A DNA stretch of 64,000 nt from contig CAJTJP010000001.1 of assembly GCA_910576855.1 (NCBI GenBank), positions 1 to 64,000 on the forward strand, given 5' to 3'. Position numbers and translations under genes: made by a program. The DNA comes from Erysipelotrichales bacterium (GTDB taxonomy: Bacteria; Bacillota_I; Bacilli_A; Erysipelotrichales; Erysipelotrichaceae). The notes beneath the pieces were generated by a model that worked only from the letters and a program-made list of their open reading frames with translations, ran no database searches and was not told where the DNA came from. This document shows, piece after piece, positions 20,659-28,115 of this stretch. Position 1 is the stretch's first letter. The number at the start of each line of letters is the position of its first letter.

Positions 20659-20691
20659 TACCGCTCTTCCAAAGAGCGGTATTTCGTTTTT
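20659..20691 (+). terminator. Isolated terminator hairpin
   Basis: Perfect 10-bp stem with a three-base loop followed by TTTCGTTTTT. No gene directly precedes it on the plus strand, consistent with decay of the element. Confidence 0.6.
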
Positions 20692-20718
20692 CTGAAATGT
20701 AATGATTACATGCTCCAG

Positions 20719-20741
20719 CTTCGAGCCAAGTTGGCCCGAAG
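20719..20741. repeat. Hairpin repeat, left of the nuclease gene
   Basis: CTTCG and CGAAG close a hairpin around GCCAAGTTGGCCC. A near-identical hairpin occurs at 22197-22218, so the two flank the nuclease gene. Confidence 0.6.
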
Positions 20742-21067
20742 GTTGATAAGCTGAATATGACACTGACATATTTGAATTCCAACCAAATATTCTTTTCCAG
20801 CTGGTAAAAATGATTAAAAAGGGAGTATGGCTGTTACGATTTGGCCATATAGAAGCCGTTTAGTTTCAAGCATTATCTGCGTGGTTTCCAAAGGCTGAGT
20901 ATTTTTATACCTTTGCCTCTTGTTTTATGAAGTATTTCGTAACACTAAGGTATTAAAATTTAAACTAAGCTGGTATAACATATTTTCTAAATGGAAAAAT
21001 ATATCTTCATCCTGAGCATATTCCATGATATAATTATCCCAACAGACTATCGGAACGAGGGAAATGT

Positions 21068-22075
21068 ATGGACGATTTAGCATTAAACTATCAAAGTGAT
21101 TTTCATGCCATTCTGCAAATGATAGCAGATGCCCGCCGGAAAGCTGCCTATCAAGCGAATGCCACAATGATTGACCTTTATTGGGGAATTGGAGAATTTG
21201 TTTCCAATAAGGCCGTACAGGATGGCTGGGGACGTTCTACCGTAAAGGCACTTTCTGAATACATTCTGACGCAGGAACCAGGGATTAGAGGCTATTCCCC
21301 ACAGAATATCTGGCGCATGAAGCAGTTCTTTGAAACTTATTGTGACAAGCCAGAGTTAGGAACTCTGCTAAGAGAAAATACATGGTCAAATAATTTGCAT
21401 ATCATGTCAAAGACAAAATCGGATGCAGAGAGATTATTCTATTTGAAGCTGGCCTCTCGAGAAAAGTATAAAGCAAAAGAACTGGAACGGCAGATTGACA
21501 GCGGATATTATGAGCGTTTAATGCTATCAGACGGTAAAGCGCCTTCCGCCATATCCCATGCTGCGCCTGCGAACATAATCAGAGACATGTATATGTTGGA
21601 GTTTTTAGATCTGCCCGAGCCTTATAGGGAATATGATTTGAAAAAGGCCATTTTGAAGAACATGAAAAAATTTTTACTGGAAATTGGCAGGGATTTTATT
21701 TTTATGGGAGAAGAATATCATCTTCAAGTAGGAAAGAACGACTATTATACGGATTTAATCTTTTTTCATAGGGAGCTACAATGCCTTGTTGCAATTGAGT
21801 TGAAAATTGATGATTTCAAACCGGAATACTTGGGAAAAATGCAGTTTTATCTTGAAGCGTTAGACCGGGATGTAAAGAAGCCCCACGAAAATCCCAGCGT
21901 TGGCATTATTCTTTGCAAGAGTAAGGACGAGGACGTTGTTGAATATGCCCTGAGCCGGAATATGAGTCCAACCATGATTTCCGAATATAGGACGAAACTA
22001 ATCAGCAAGGAAATCTTACAAAAGAAACTTGAGGAATTAACGGAAATGGTGGATGAGGATAAAAACTCTCAATGA
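21068..22075 (+). CDS. YhcG-like PD-(D/E)XK nuclease (DUF1016 family)
   Basis: A 335-residue protein of the YhcG/DUF1016 family. The N-terminal half (about 5-165) is the helical DUF1016 domain with DLYWGIGEFVSNK and GYSPQNIWRMKQFFETY. The C-terminal half (about 180-320) is the nuclease domain, with active-site-like residues in YYTDLIFFHRELQCLVAIELK: an Asp, then Glu-Leu-Lys on the next strand. Family members are found in genomic islands and beside restriction systems and are thought to act on DNA; the target here is unknown. The length is normal and the catalytic motif intact. GAACGAGGGAAATGT supplies the ribosome site before the ATG. It is the only clearly intact gene of the element and may be its cargo. 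Confidence 0.9.
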   Translation: MDDLALNYQSDFHAILQMIADARRKAAYQANATMIDLYWGIGEFVSNKAVQDGWGRSTVKALSEYILTQEPGIRGYSPQNIWRMKQFFETYCDKPELGTLLRENTWSNNLHIMSKTKSDAERLFYLKLASREKYKAKELERQIDSGYYERLMLSDGKAPSAISHAAPANIIRDMYMLEFLDLPEPYREYDLKKAILKNMKKFLLEIGRDFIFMGEEYHLQVGKNDYYTDLIFFHRELQCLVAIELKIDDFKPEYLGKMQFYLEALDRDVKKPHENPSVGIILCKSKDEDVVEYALSRNMSPTMISEYRTKLISKEILQKKLEELTEMVDEDKNSQ

Positions 22076-22089
22076 CGTTGAGAGTTTTT
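22061..22089 (+). terminator. Terminator overlapping the nuclease stop codon
   Basis: AAAAACTCTCAA (22061-22072) pairs with TTGAGAGTTTTT (22078-22089), with the TGA stop in the loop. Confidence 0.85.
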
Positions 22090-22196
22090 CAAAAAATCAA
22101 TTTATTATGTTAGTACAGAAATAGCAGGGGATTATAATGAGCCTCTGCTATTTTTATAACCTCAAGCTAATATAAGGAGCAACGCGACGCTGACAT

Positions 22197-22218
22197 TTCG
22201 GGCCAAGTTAGCCCGAAG
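22197..22218. repeat. Hairpin repeat, right of the nuclease gene
   Basis: TTCGGGC and GCCCGAA enclose CAAGTTA. It matches the 20719-20741 copy except for a few bases. The stretch 22220-22360 after it has no gene I can support. Confidence 0.6.
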
Positions 22219-22360
22219 CCGGGTTTGGGGAGGCTCCCCAACAAGCAGATTTTTGCGTTCTGGCCGGAAGGCTGGAACGTCAAAAATAGCAACTGTGGCT
22301 ACAGTTGCCCTGCTTGCCATTTAGCGGAACCCTCGATAAACGCCGCAAAAACGGAGGCCC

Positions 22361-22798
22361 CTACTCGGAAACCTCCGTTTCTCTGGCTTTCTTCAAACCT
22401 TCGACTGTCGCTCTCATTACAATCAGTTCTTTTTCATTCATGGCATTCAGAAGGACATCAATCTGCTTGCGGCAACTGCTTTCTCCCTGACCACTATCCG
22501 CATGAATGAATTGGTCTATCGGAATGTCAAACATGGTAACGAGTTTGACAAAGACTCCAAAACTTGGGTACTGTCCCTTGTTCTCGATATTCATAACGGT
22601 TCGGGCACCACGCCCTACAAGCTCCGAAACATATTCCTGCGTCCAGCCCCGTTCTTCTCTGGCCTTCCGGATTGCCTGACCCAGCCCGTGAAAATCAAAC
22701 CTTCCATTCCCATAGGAAAGGAGCCTACAATGAACATTAGTTTCAAGCACCTCCGGGGCGGCGAGGAAAAGGCCAACCCGAAGCTGACCGCCTATCAA
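22361..22798 (-). CDS. Mobile-element XRE-family HTH protein, 5' end doubtful
   Basis: A helix-turn-helix protein of a type common in conjugative elements of gut Firmicutes. The conserved part begins at FDFHGLGQAIRKAREERGWTQ, near residue 34 of the open frame, and includes the HTH and the tail KQIDVLLNAMNEKELIVMRATVEGLK. The residues before this have no family look and no ribosome site. Two ATG codons lie just upstream of the conserved part but in another frame, so one missing base could have cut off the natural start. The frame overlaps the recombinase fragment on the other strand. It may be inactive. Confidence 0.6.
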   Translation of the reverse strand: MIGGQLRVGLFLAAPEVLETNVHCRLLSYGNGRFDFHGLGQAIRKAREERGWTQEYVSELVGRGARTVMNIENKGQYPSFGVFVKLVTMFDIPIDQFIHADSGQGESSCRKQIDVLLNAMNEKELIVMRATVEGLKKARETEVSE

Positions 22799-23104
22799 GT
22801 GGAGCTGGCACAGGTAGAGGCGGAAATTGAAAAGTTACTTGATACACTGACCGGGGCAAACGCTACCCTGCTTGCCTACGCCAACAAGAAAATCGAGGAA
22901 CTGGACACGCGCCGCCAGAAAATCACAAAGGCCATTGCCGATTTATTCGTGGAGACTATTTCCCAGCAGCAGATTGATCTGCTGTCCGGCTATCTGGACG
23001 ACTGGGAGAATATCAGCTTTGAGGATAAGAGGAAAGCCACGGACGGCTTGATTTCATCAATCAGTGCAACCAGCGAGTATATAAAAATAGAGTGGAAAAT
23101 CTGA
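22731..23104 (+). pseudogene. C-terminal fragment of a large serine recombinase
   Basis: About 124 residues matching the end of large serine recombinases of Tn4451/TnpX and conjugative-transposon type: a coiled-coil stretch (VEAEIEKLLDTLTGANATLL), then SGYLDDWENISFEDKRK and the terminal IKIEWKI. The catalytic N-terminal domain with its serine, the recombinase domain and the zinc-ribbon part are absent. An ATG at 22731 with AGGAG before it makes a short frame, but that is unlikely to be functional. It marks a deletion inside the element. Confidence 0.8.
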
Positions 23105-23116
23105 CTTTTCCACTCT
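23089..23116. terminator. Hairpin at the recombinase stop
   Basis: AGAGTGGAAAA (23089-23099) pairs with TTTTCCACTCT (23106-23116). No T run follows, so termination is less certain. Confidence 0.45.
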
Positions 23117-23691
23117 GCATATCTGAAACATTTCTTTATATCGTTTGTAGCCCCTTGTACACTGATGTTTGTGATAGTTAAGGCCATTCTTAATGGCTTC
23201 CTCATTTAACCATTCCGGGATATTAAGATTACATTAAATAAGTTTGATTCTTTACAGCGAAAGAAAAGATGAGACTTTTGATTATATGAGAAAGCTCATC
23301 AACGAAGTTAAATAAAGGTCAGGGAAGTATGCCGGATTTGGCGACATAGGAACGCAATCTCAACTACTCACAAGAGGCAATAAAATTATAGCATTCTATG
23401 CTGTCACAAGAATTATCAATGTATGGCATTATTTACGGCATAAAAATCTGAAAAATTAGGAAAATTAATAGAAAACAAGAGATAGATATGGATTAAAATG
23501 AGCGTATAAAATTATTTTTAAAATTCTGTCATCCGCACCGGTTGCTTATTAGAGCCTTTAAACAAAGGACTTTTTTATTACATGATAAGATTTTGAACAG
23601 AAACTCATATCCAAATACCGTCAAAGTATAGTCTTTTCACAAGAAAAAGTATATAATGATACTAAAATAACCAAAAAGAACGGAGCTCAAT
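23117..23691. other. Right end of the element, no intact gene
   Basis: About 575 bases without a supportable gene. One short open tail ending MRKLINEVK before a stop at about 23313 could be a remnant of a coding sequence I cannot identify. The right att-like repeat (23526-23592) lies inside; the stretch after it is the leader of the ABC transporter. Confidence 0.45.
23526..23592 (+). repeat. Right copy of the tRNA-end direct repeat (attR-like)
   Basis: CTGTCATCCGCACC, then GTTGCTTATTAG and a GCCTTT/AAAGG hairpin with T run repeat the tRNA-Leu end and its terminator, 3.3 kb downstream of the original. Scattered substitutions indicate an old event. Confidence 0.75.
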
Positions 23692-24582
23692 ATGAAACAG
23701 CCAACACTTCAAATTAAGAACCTAACGAAATATTACGGCAAGATAAAGGGCGTAGAAAATCTTTCCCTTCAGCTTTATGCAGGTGAAATATTCGGCTTTA
23801 TCGGTCCCAACGGCGCCGGAAAATCTACGACGATTCGCTGTATTATGCACCTGATCAACCCTACAAGCGGTCAAATTCTGATCAATGATAAGGAATTCAA
23901 GCAGGATGATACCGAAACCAAATCAATCATCGGCTACCTACCGAGTGAAATACATCTATACGACGATTTGACTGTTAAGGAAATGTTGAATTATCATGAA
24001 GGCTTCTATAAAAAAGACATTCATAAACGTAGATGTGAGCTGACAGCTCGATTTCAATTAGACGAAACAAAGCGAATCGAGGATTTATCGCTCGGAAATC
24101 TGAAAAAACTCGGTATCATTCTTGCCTTTATGCATGAGCCTAAAATCCTTATACTTGATGAACCAACAAGCGGTCTTGATCCGATTATGCAAAATGTATT
24201 CTACGACTTATTAAAAGAGGAACGCGCAAAAGGCAATCTGATATTATACTCAACGCATATACTGAGTGAAATATCAAAGATATGCGATCGAGTAGGAATC
24301 ATTAAAAACGGCTGTTTGATCAAGCTGGAGGAAATTCATACTGATAAATCACAAAGTACCTCGCTTGTCATCACTTCACCGCAAATCAATGAAATCATCC
24401 GGGATATTCAGGCAGTTGTTCATTCACAAGATAATACGACTGCATCCCTGCAATGTGAGCTTCCTCATGATATTCTCATAAAAAAGCTTGCTCAATACTC
24501 GGTGGAGCACATTCAGATTAAACAACCGAGTCCCGAGGAAATGTTTTTCCGTTATTATGAACAGGAGAATGAAACATGCTGA
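23692..24582 (+). CDS. ABC transporter ATP-binding protein
   Basis: The ATPase subunit of an ABC-2-type exporter, 296 residues. Walker A GPNGAGKST is at residues 38-46, the signature-like LSLGNLKKLG near 133-142, and Walker B ILILDEPTSGLDP shortly after. The Q-loop and H-loop (STHILSE) are in place. The C-terminal extension of about 80 residues is normal for CcmA-type subunits that couple to a one-gene permease. ACGGAGCT precedes the ATG. It overlaps the permease gene by seven bases, so the two are translationally coupled. The substrate is unknown; antibiotic or peptide export is common for this class. Confidence 0.92.
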   Translation: MKQPTLQIKNLTKYYGKIKGVENLSLQLYAGEIFGFIGPNGAGKSTTIRCIMHLINPTSGQILINDKEFKQDDTETKSIIGYLPSEIHLYDDLTVKEMLNYHEGFYKKDIHKRRCELTARFQLDETKRIEDLSLGNLKKLGIILAFMHEPKILILDEPTSGLDPIMQNVFYDLLKEERAKGNLILYSTHILSEISKICDRVGIIKNGCLIKLEEIHTDKSQSTSLVITSPQINEIIRDIQAVVHSQDNTTASLQCELPHDILIKKLAQYSVEHIQIKQPSPEEMFFRYYEQENETC

Positions 24583-25367
24583 AACGTGAATTGAAAATCA
24601 ATCTAAAAAGCTTTATTATATGGACATCCATACTGATCGGCTTATTTGCAATCGTTTATCTTGTTTATCCTTCCGTATTCAACAGTGACAATAAACAAAT
24701 GATTGATAATATGATGGAAATGCTTCCGCAGGAAATGCTGAAGGCCTTCAATATGGATTTATCAAGCATTGAAACAGCCTACGGATGGTTGAAAACAGAA
24801 GGCTTTGTCTTTGTATTGCTGATCAGCGGAATCTACAGCGGTATTCTCGGTTCACAAATACTGCTGAAGGAGGAAAATGATAAAACAATAGAATACTTAA
24901 ACAGCCTACCTATCACAAGAAGCAATATCGCATTCAGTAAAATCCTGTGCGGAATCATTTATATTTCACTGATGATTCTATGTGTCGGTGTATTTAATTT
25001 TATCGGCTTAAGCCTAAGCGGAGAATTTGATCGAATCGCATTTATACTTTTAAGTATCACACCGCTTTTTTCATCTGTTGTTATATTTACGATTTGTTTG
25101 TTTTTATCCACCTTTACCCATAAGACAAAGAAAACGATCGGTATATCCTTAGGTATCGTATTCGCAGGATATTTTCTGAATATCATATCTGAAATGGGAA
25201 CAAGTGTAGAATCTTTAAAGTATTTATCCGTCTTTACACTTGCCGATATCAGAAATGTAATTATGAGTGAGTCACTGAATCTGTGGCTTGTGATGCTCTC
25301 ATTCTTACTTGCGATGATGTTTTTGACAGGTACATTCTTACGTTATAATCATAAAGAGCTCGTATAG
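24576..25367 (+). CDS. ABC-2-type transporter permease
   Basis: The membrane partner of the preceding ATPase, 263 residues with six likely membrane helices (for example at about 17-35, 72-92, 113-145, 150-175, 188-205 and 238-258). The loop EENDKTIEYLNSLPITRSNIAFSK, with its LPITR core, is the cytoplasmic coupling region typical of ABC-2 permeases. It ends just before a strong terminator, so the operon has two genes. It lies directly to the right of the integrated element and has host-like base composition. Confidence 0.88.
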   Translation: MLKRELKINLKSFIIWTSILIGLFAIVYLVYPSVFNSDNKQMIDNMMEMLPQEMLKAFNMDLSSIETAYGWLKTEGFVFVLLISGIYSGILGSQILLKEENDKTIEYLNSLPITRSNIAFSKILCGIIYISLMILCVGVFNFIGLSLSGEFDRIAFILLSITPLFSSVVIFTICLFLSTFTHKTKKTIGISLGIVFAGYFLNIISEMGTSVESLKYLSVFTLADIRNVIMSESLNLWLVMLSFLLAMMFLTGTFLRYNHKELV

Positions 25368-25375
25368 CTTACCGT

Positions 25376-25413
25376 AAAAAACATAGGTAAAGGAAAAAAT
25401 ACCTATGTTTTTT
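25376..25413 (+). terminator. Terminator of the ABC operon
   Basis: AAAAAACATAGGTA (25376-25389) pairs with TACCTATGTTTTTT (25400-25413). Confidence 0.85.
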
Positions 25414-25488
25414 CTATCCTGTTTCATCAAGGTGCATTTGATGTCAGAAGGGTTTCTTAAGGTTTTGAAGTAGGAATTATTATTCATA

Positions 25489-25527
25489 GAAAAACCGAGC
25501 GTTATCTACTGAACAGCTCGGTTTTTC
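25489..25527 (-). terminator. Terminator of the VOC gene
   Basis: GAAAAACCGAGC (25489-25500) pairs with GCTCGGTTTTTC (25516-25527). A/T tracts on both sides let it work in both directions; on the minus strand it follows the VOC stop codon closely. Confidence 0.8.
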
Positions 25528-25547
25528 AACAATTACATGTGCTGTAT

Positions 25548-25928
25548 TTAACAGGAAATCGTTAAGATATTGCCGTTATTATCGAATACAGCGAATTCAT
25601 CCTTGCCGTAAAAAGTCTTATGCAGCTCCTTCGCAAGCGTTACCTTGTCCTTTAATTCCTCATATAACGCAGCTACATCGCTGACAGTGATAAACAAGGT
25701 AAAGGTCGGTTTGATTTCCTCAGTGTTTAAAGCGGGATATTCCGCAATTAAATTATGCTGCTCCTGAAGCATGATGGAAATCTTATCCTTGACAAGAATC
25801 GCAAAATTCAATACATCACCGCTTTCCGGTACGCTCAATACCTTTTGAAAGCCAAGCTTTTCCTCATAAAACGCAATCGTTTTCTTTACATTTTTTACCA
25901 TGATATTTGTTGTTACAGCTTCATACAT
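25548..25928 (-). CDS. VOC (glyoxalase/bleomycin-resistance fold) family protein
   Basis: A 126-residue protein with the paired beta-alpha-beta-beta-beta units of the VOC superfamily. It opens with VTTNIMVKNVKKTIAFYEEKLGF and ends with FAVFDNNGNILTI, both typical. The family includes metal-dependent glyoxalases, dioxygenases and drug-binding proteins; the sequence does not fix which. It is on the same strand as the AraC-type regulator just upstream (77 bases between them), and may be controlled by it. Confidence 0.8.
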   Translation of the reverse strand: MYEAVTTNIMVKNVKKTIAFYEEKLGFQKVLSVPESGDVLNFAILVKDKISIMLQEQHNLIAEYPALNTEEIKPTFTLFITVSDVAALYEELKDKVTLAKELHKTFYGKDEFAVFDNNGNILTISC

Positions 25929-26005
25929 AAATGCTTACCTCCTGATTTCTGTTTTATTATATAGGAAGGTGACAGCTCTGTATTGTAAAAAAAGGACAAC
26001 TGCCG

Positions 26006-26782
26006 TTAAGCATCTGAAAGCAGCTTCAGCGGTGATATGCCGGTATAGCGCTTTATCTCCTTGATGAAATGGGATTGATCGTAAAAACCGCATTGAACGG
26101 CAATATCCGAAAGCCCAAGCTCACTTTGTTTCAATAATGTCAAGCATAAATGTAATCTTAAAATGTTCAATAATACCTTTGGTGATACACCGTATTGCTT
26201 ATGAAAAATTCTCAGCAGCTGTCTTTGATTATAGCCTAGTTTTTTGGCAGCTAAAATAACGGTCTGTTCCTTGGGATTTTCATATAATTCATCCACAAGT
26301 TCGATAAAATCAAGCTTGAAAGCTGAGCTTAGCTTGTACGTTAAATACTCCTTGATGCAGGCAATGCGCTCCTCTTTTGAATGACAAGAAAAGAGATGAT
26401 CAAGATGATATTTTGATTCAATTTCCGCAAAGGGAACCATATGATCCATAATTCGATCGGCATCGATTTCATATAAAGCATAAAAGGCACCGGGACGTAA
26501 TCTGACTCCCATATAATCGATTTCCTGATACAACGGAAAGGCCTCGGTTTCCTTACTGTATCCGTCAACGCATATTGACTGATTCACGAAATCGAATACG
26601 ATATCGATACAGGCATCGGGAAGTATTTGATTGGTAATCACTCGATCGATGATTTGTTTGGATTTCATTTCCCATATGCACATACATACAGCGGATAATT
26701 CATCAAGTTTCGTTTCTTGATAGTTTACAAATTGATGATAGTTTTGATCTAATCGATAGGGAATCTGATGCGGATAATACAT
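26006..26782 (-). CDS. AraC-family transcriptional regulator
   Basis: A 258-residue regulator. The C-terminal 100 residues form the double helix-turn-helix of AraC proteins, with LGLSDIAVQCGFYDQSHFIKEIKRYTGISP as the second motif's usual pattern (GFYDQSHFIKEIKRYTG). The N-terminal part (about 1-130) resembles the DUF6597-type ligand domain, with ILPDACIDIVFDF. Its start at 26782 has AAGGAGATGACTT in front. A promoter and a 16-codon open frame lie upstream. A likely target is the VOC gene downstream; the ligand is unknown. Confidence 0.85.
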   Translation of the reverse strand: MYYPHQIPYRLDQNYHQFVNYQETKLDELSAVCMCIWEMKSKQIIDRVITNQILPDACIDIVFDFVNQSICVDGYSKETEAFPLYQEIDYMGVRLRPGAFYALYEIDADRIMDHMVPFAEIESKYHLDHLFSCHSKEERIACIKEYLTYKLSSAFKLDFIELVDELYENPKEQTVILAAKKLGYNQRQLLRIFHKQYGVSPKVLLNILRLHLCLTLLKQSELGLSDIAVQCGFYDQSHFIKEIKRYTGISPLKLLSDA

Positions 26783-26877
26783 AAGTCATCTCCTTAAGAA
26801 ACAGTGTTATGAACAGAAAAGCGATTGAAACAACAATGATTTGTAAAAATAAAATGATTGAATCATAAACGTGCTTA

Positions 26878-26928
26878 TCAAATCATTTTCAGTGCTCGTA
26901 AATCATCTGAGTAATATTTTTTCATCAT
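26878..26928 (-). CDS. Possible 16-residue leader ORF
   Basis: The frame MMKKYYSDDLRALKMI has an AAGGATAA ribosome site and lies between the promoter at 26942-26969 and the AraC gene. It is too short to judge by composition. It could be a leader peptide or chance. The rest of the gap 26783-27101 shows nothing else. Confidence 0.3.
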   Translation of the reverse strand: MMKKYYSDDLRALKMI

Positions 26929-26941
26929 ATTTATCCTTGTT

Positions 26942-26969
26942 ATTATACTATGGTTTCTTGAAAATGCAA
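26942..26969 (-). promoter_or_regulatory. Sigma-A promoter upstream of the AraC gene
   Basis: On the minus strand TTGCAT (26969-26964), a 16-base spacer and TATAAT (26947-26942) precede the leader frame and the AraC gene, giving a leader of about 150 bases. Confidence 0.55.
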
Positions 26970-27101
26970 AGCAGCAAAAGATTAAATTGTTTTGATGCGG
27001 TTCATAATCAAAAAGTACACTAATCACTATCGATTCATCTCATATTCAATGATTTTTAATTTGCTGTGATGAAACAAAAAGGTAAAGTTTAAGAAATTAA
27101 G

Positions 27102-27644
27102 CTATAGGATGTATATAAAAACATTACACCCTTGCGAAAAATCATCTGTTATTGTTAAGTATTTATTTATATCCTTGACTTCAATGAATGCGCCTAAATC
27201 TTCAATCTTCATGAAATTATTTTTCTGATAAAATTTAATCGCATTTTCATTCCAAGCATAGACGAGTATAACTTGGCAGCCAAATTCCTCAGCAAGCTTT
27301 TGTACCTTAGGAACAATATGTCCTAAAAATAAAGCAGTACCTAATCCTTGACCTTGATAATCGATATGTATGGCAAATTCTGACAATTCAACGGCGGGTA
27401 CATAGTTTATTTGATTGATACCTTGTTCGATATATCCGAATCCACTTGTACGCAAAGAAAAATATCCTGCGATTTCTTGTTTATCGAGGTCCTTAACCAA
27501 ATAAGTTTTAGTTTTTCCGCTTCTATTGTCTTCAAAAGCAGCTCCTTTTATATAATGTGTCAGCGGTTCATTTTGTGCACCGCAATCAAAAGAGCCGACA
27601 TCACGTAAATCATTGTCAGTTAATAAACATATGTCTAAATGCAT
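27102..27644 (-). CDS. GNAT acetyltransferase, probable toxin of a TA pair
   Basis: A 180-residue GNAT-fold N-acetyltransferase. The acetyl-CoA site is seen in FAIHIDYQGQGLGTALFLG (Q-x-x-G-x-G/A) and the late-strand motif YAWNENAIKFYQKNNF. The N-terminal part DVGSFDCGAQNEPLTHYI resembles GNAT toxins and related YafP/TacT-type enzymes, in which C-G-x-x-x-L-x-x-Y/F-I is common. A 49-codon gene ends 13 bases before the start, with a TTGGAG ribosome site in the gap, as in type II toxin-antitoxin operons. TacT/AtaT toxins acetylate aminoacyl-tRNA; that activity is inferred here, not shown. Confidence 0.75.
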   Translation of the reverse strand: MHLDICLLTDNDLRDVGSFDCGAQNEPLTHYIKGAAFEDNRSGKTKTYLVKDLDKQEIAGYFSLRTSGFGYIEQGINQINYVPAVELSEFAIHIDYQGQGLGTALFLGHIVPKVQKLAEEFGCQVILVYAWNENAIKFYQKNNFMKIEDLGAFIEVKDINKYLTITDDFSQGCNVFIYIL

Positions 27645-27657
27645 AAAAAAGCTCCAA

Positions 27658-27807
27658 TTATTTAGATTGGAAGCCGTAAGATGCTAATTGTTTCTTTGCT
27701 TGTTCTACAGCCGCTTTATCTAGACTTGATTTTAACAGTGCTTTTTTTATACTGCGAATCGCTTTTTTGCTTGTAATGGGTTTAATTATTACTTCAATAG
27801 CTGCCAT
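27658..27807 (-). CDS. Small basic protein, putative antitoxin
   Basis: A 49-residue protein starting MAAIEVIIKPITSKKAIRS and ending LASYGFQSK. It is rich in lysine and predicted helical after residue 13. A strong TAGGAGGTG ribosome site and a sigma-A promoter stand upstream. It is followed after 13 bases by the GNAT gene. It is not a recognisable DUF1778 or ribbon-helix-helix protein, so the antitoxin role rests on position, size and joint promoter. Confidence 0.65.
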   Translation of the reverse strand: MAAIEVIIKPITSKKAIRSIKKALLKSSLDKAAVEQAKKQLASYGFQSK

Positions 27808-27832
27808 AAAAAGCACCTCCTACCGTATCATT

Positions 27833-27860
27833 ATTATACCAAATTCAGCTTAAATATCAA
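27833..27860 (-). promoter_or_regulatory. Promoter of the small-ORF/GNAT pair
   Basis: On the minus strand TTGATA (27860-27855), a 16-base spacer and TATAAT (27838-27833), about 25 bases before the small gene's start. Confidence 0.65.
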
Positions 27861-28051
27861 CTGCTAAATTATGGTATACCTCTTTCTATTATATGCTGAT
27901 TCAATAAAACAGTGTTTGAATTCAGTTATTTTACATAAGATTTATAAAAATGAAGTTATAAGATATTATAAGTTTAACAGAAGATTATTTATGGTAAACA
28001 AAATTATTTCTACAAATCGTTATTTATTCTTATAATAGAAAATTTTGTAAA

Positions 28052-28082
28052 ATGTAACAAACTTATTGACATATGTAACAAA
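28052..28082 (+). repeat. Two ATGTAACAAA repeats 21 bases apart
   Basis: ATGTAACAAA at 28052-28061 and 28073-28082 lie on the same helix face, one just before the -35 box and one within the spacer of the sigma copy 3 promoter. A repressor or activator site is plausible. Confidence 0.5.
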
Positions 28083-28094
28083 TTTGCGTAAGAT
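28066..28094 (+). promoter_or_regulatory. Sigma-A promoter of sigma copy 3
   Basis: TTGACA (28066-28071), a 17-base spacer and TAAGAT (28089-28094). This sigma gene therefore seems to be read by the housekeeping polymerase, unlike copy 1. Confidence 0.6.
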
Positions 28095-28115
28095 AAAAAA
28101 AGAGGAGGTATCTTT

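Larger units (their letters stand above)
20281..21060. other. Gene-poor left part of the element
   Basis: About 780 bases without a convincing gene. Possible reading frames on both strands lack ribosome sites and recognisable motifs. A strong hairpin, TACCGCTCTT (20659-20668) with AAGAGCGGTA (20672-20681) and a T-rich tail, looks like a terminator of a lost gene. The imperfect hairpin at 20719-20741 is listed separately. Confidence 0.5.
20242..23525 (+). mobile_element. Decayed 3.3-kb integrated element in tRNA-Leu
   Basis: The segment lies between two direct copies of the tRNA-Leu 3' end, the usual outcome of site-specific integration. Inside are a YhcG-like nuclease gene, an HTH regulator gene and only the C-terminal part of a large serine recombinase. 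The stretch around 22200-23100 is visibly richer in G and C than the host genes. No intact integrase is present, so the element looks immobile. Serine recombinases rarely choose tRNA genes, so the enzyme that made the insertion was probably a tyrosine integrase now lost. Confidence 0.7.

Noticed and set aside
22225-22509. Two plus-strand open frames of 60-94 codons
   Set aside because: They run opposite the conserved end of the HTH gene and are shadows of it.
22502-22730. Upstream part of the plus-strand frame that ends in the recombinase tail
   Set aside because: This part reads across the HTH gene in antisense and has no recombinase similarity; only the portion from 22731 is kept.
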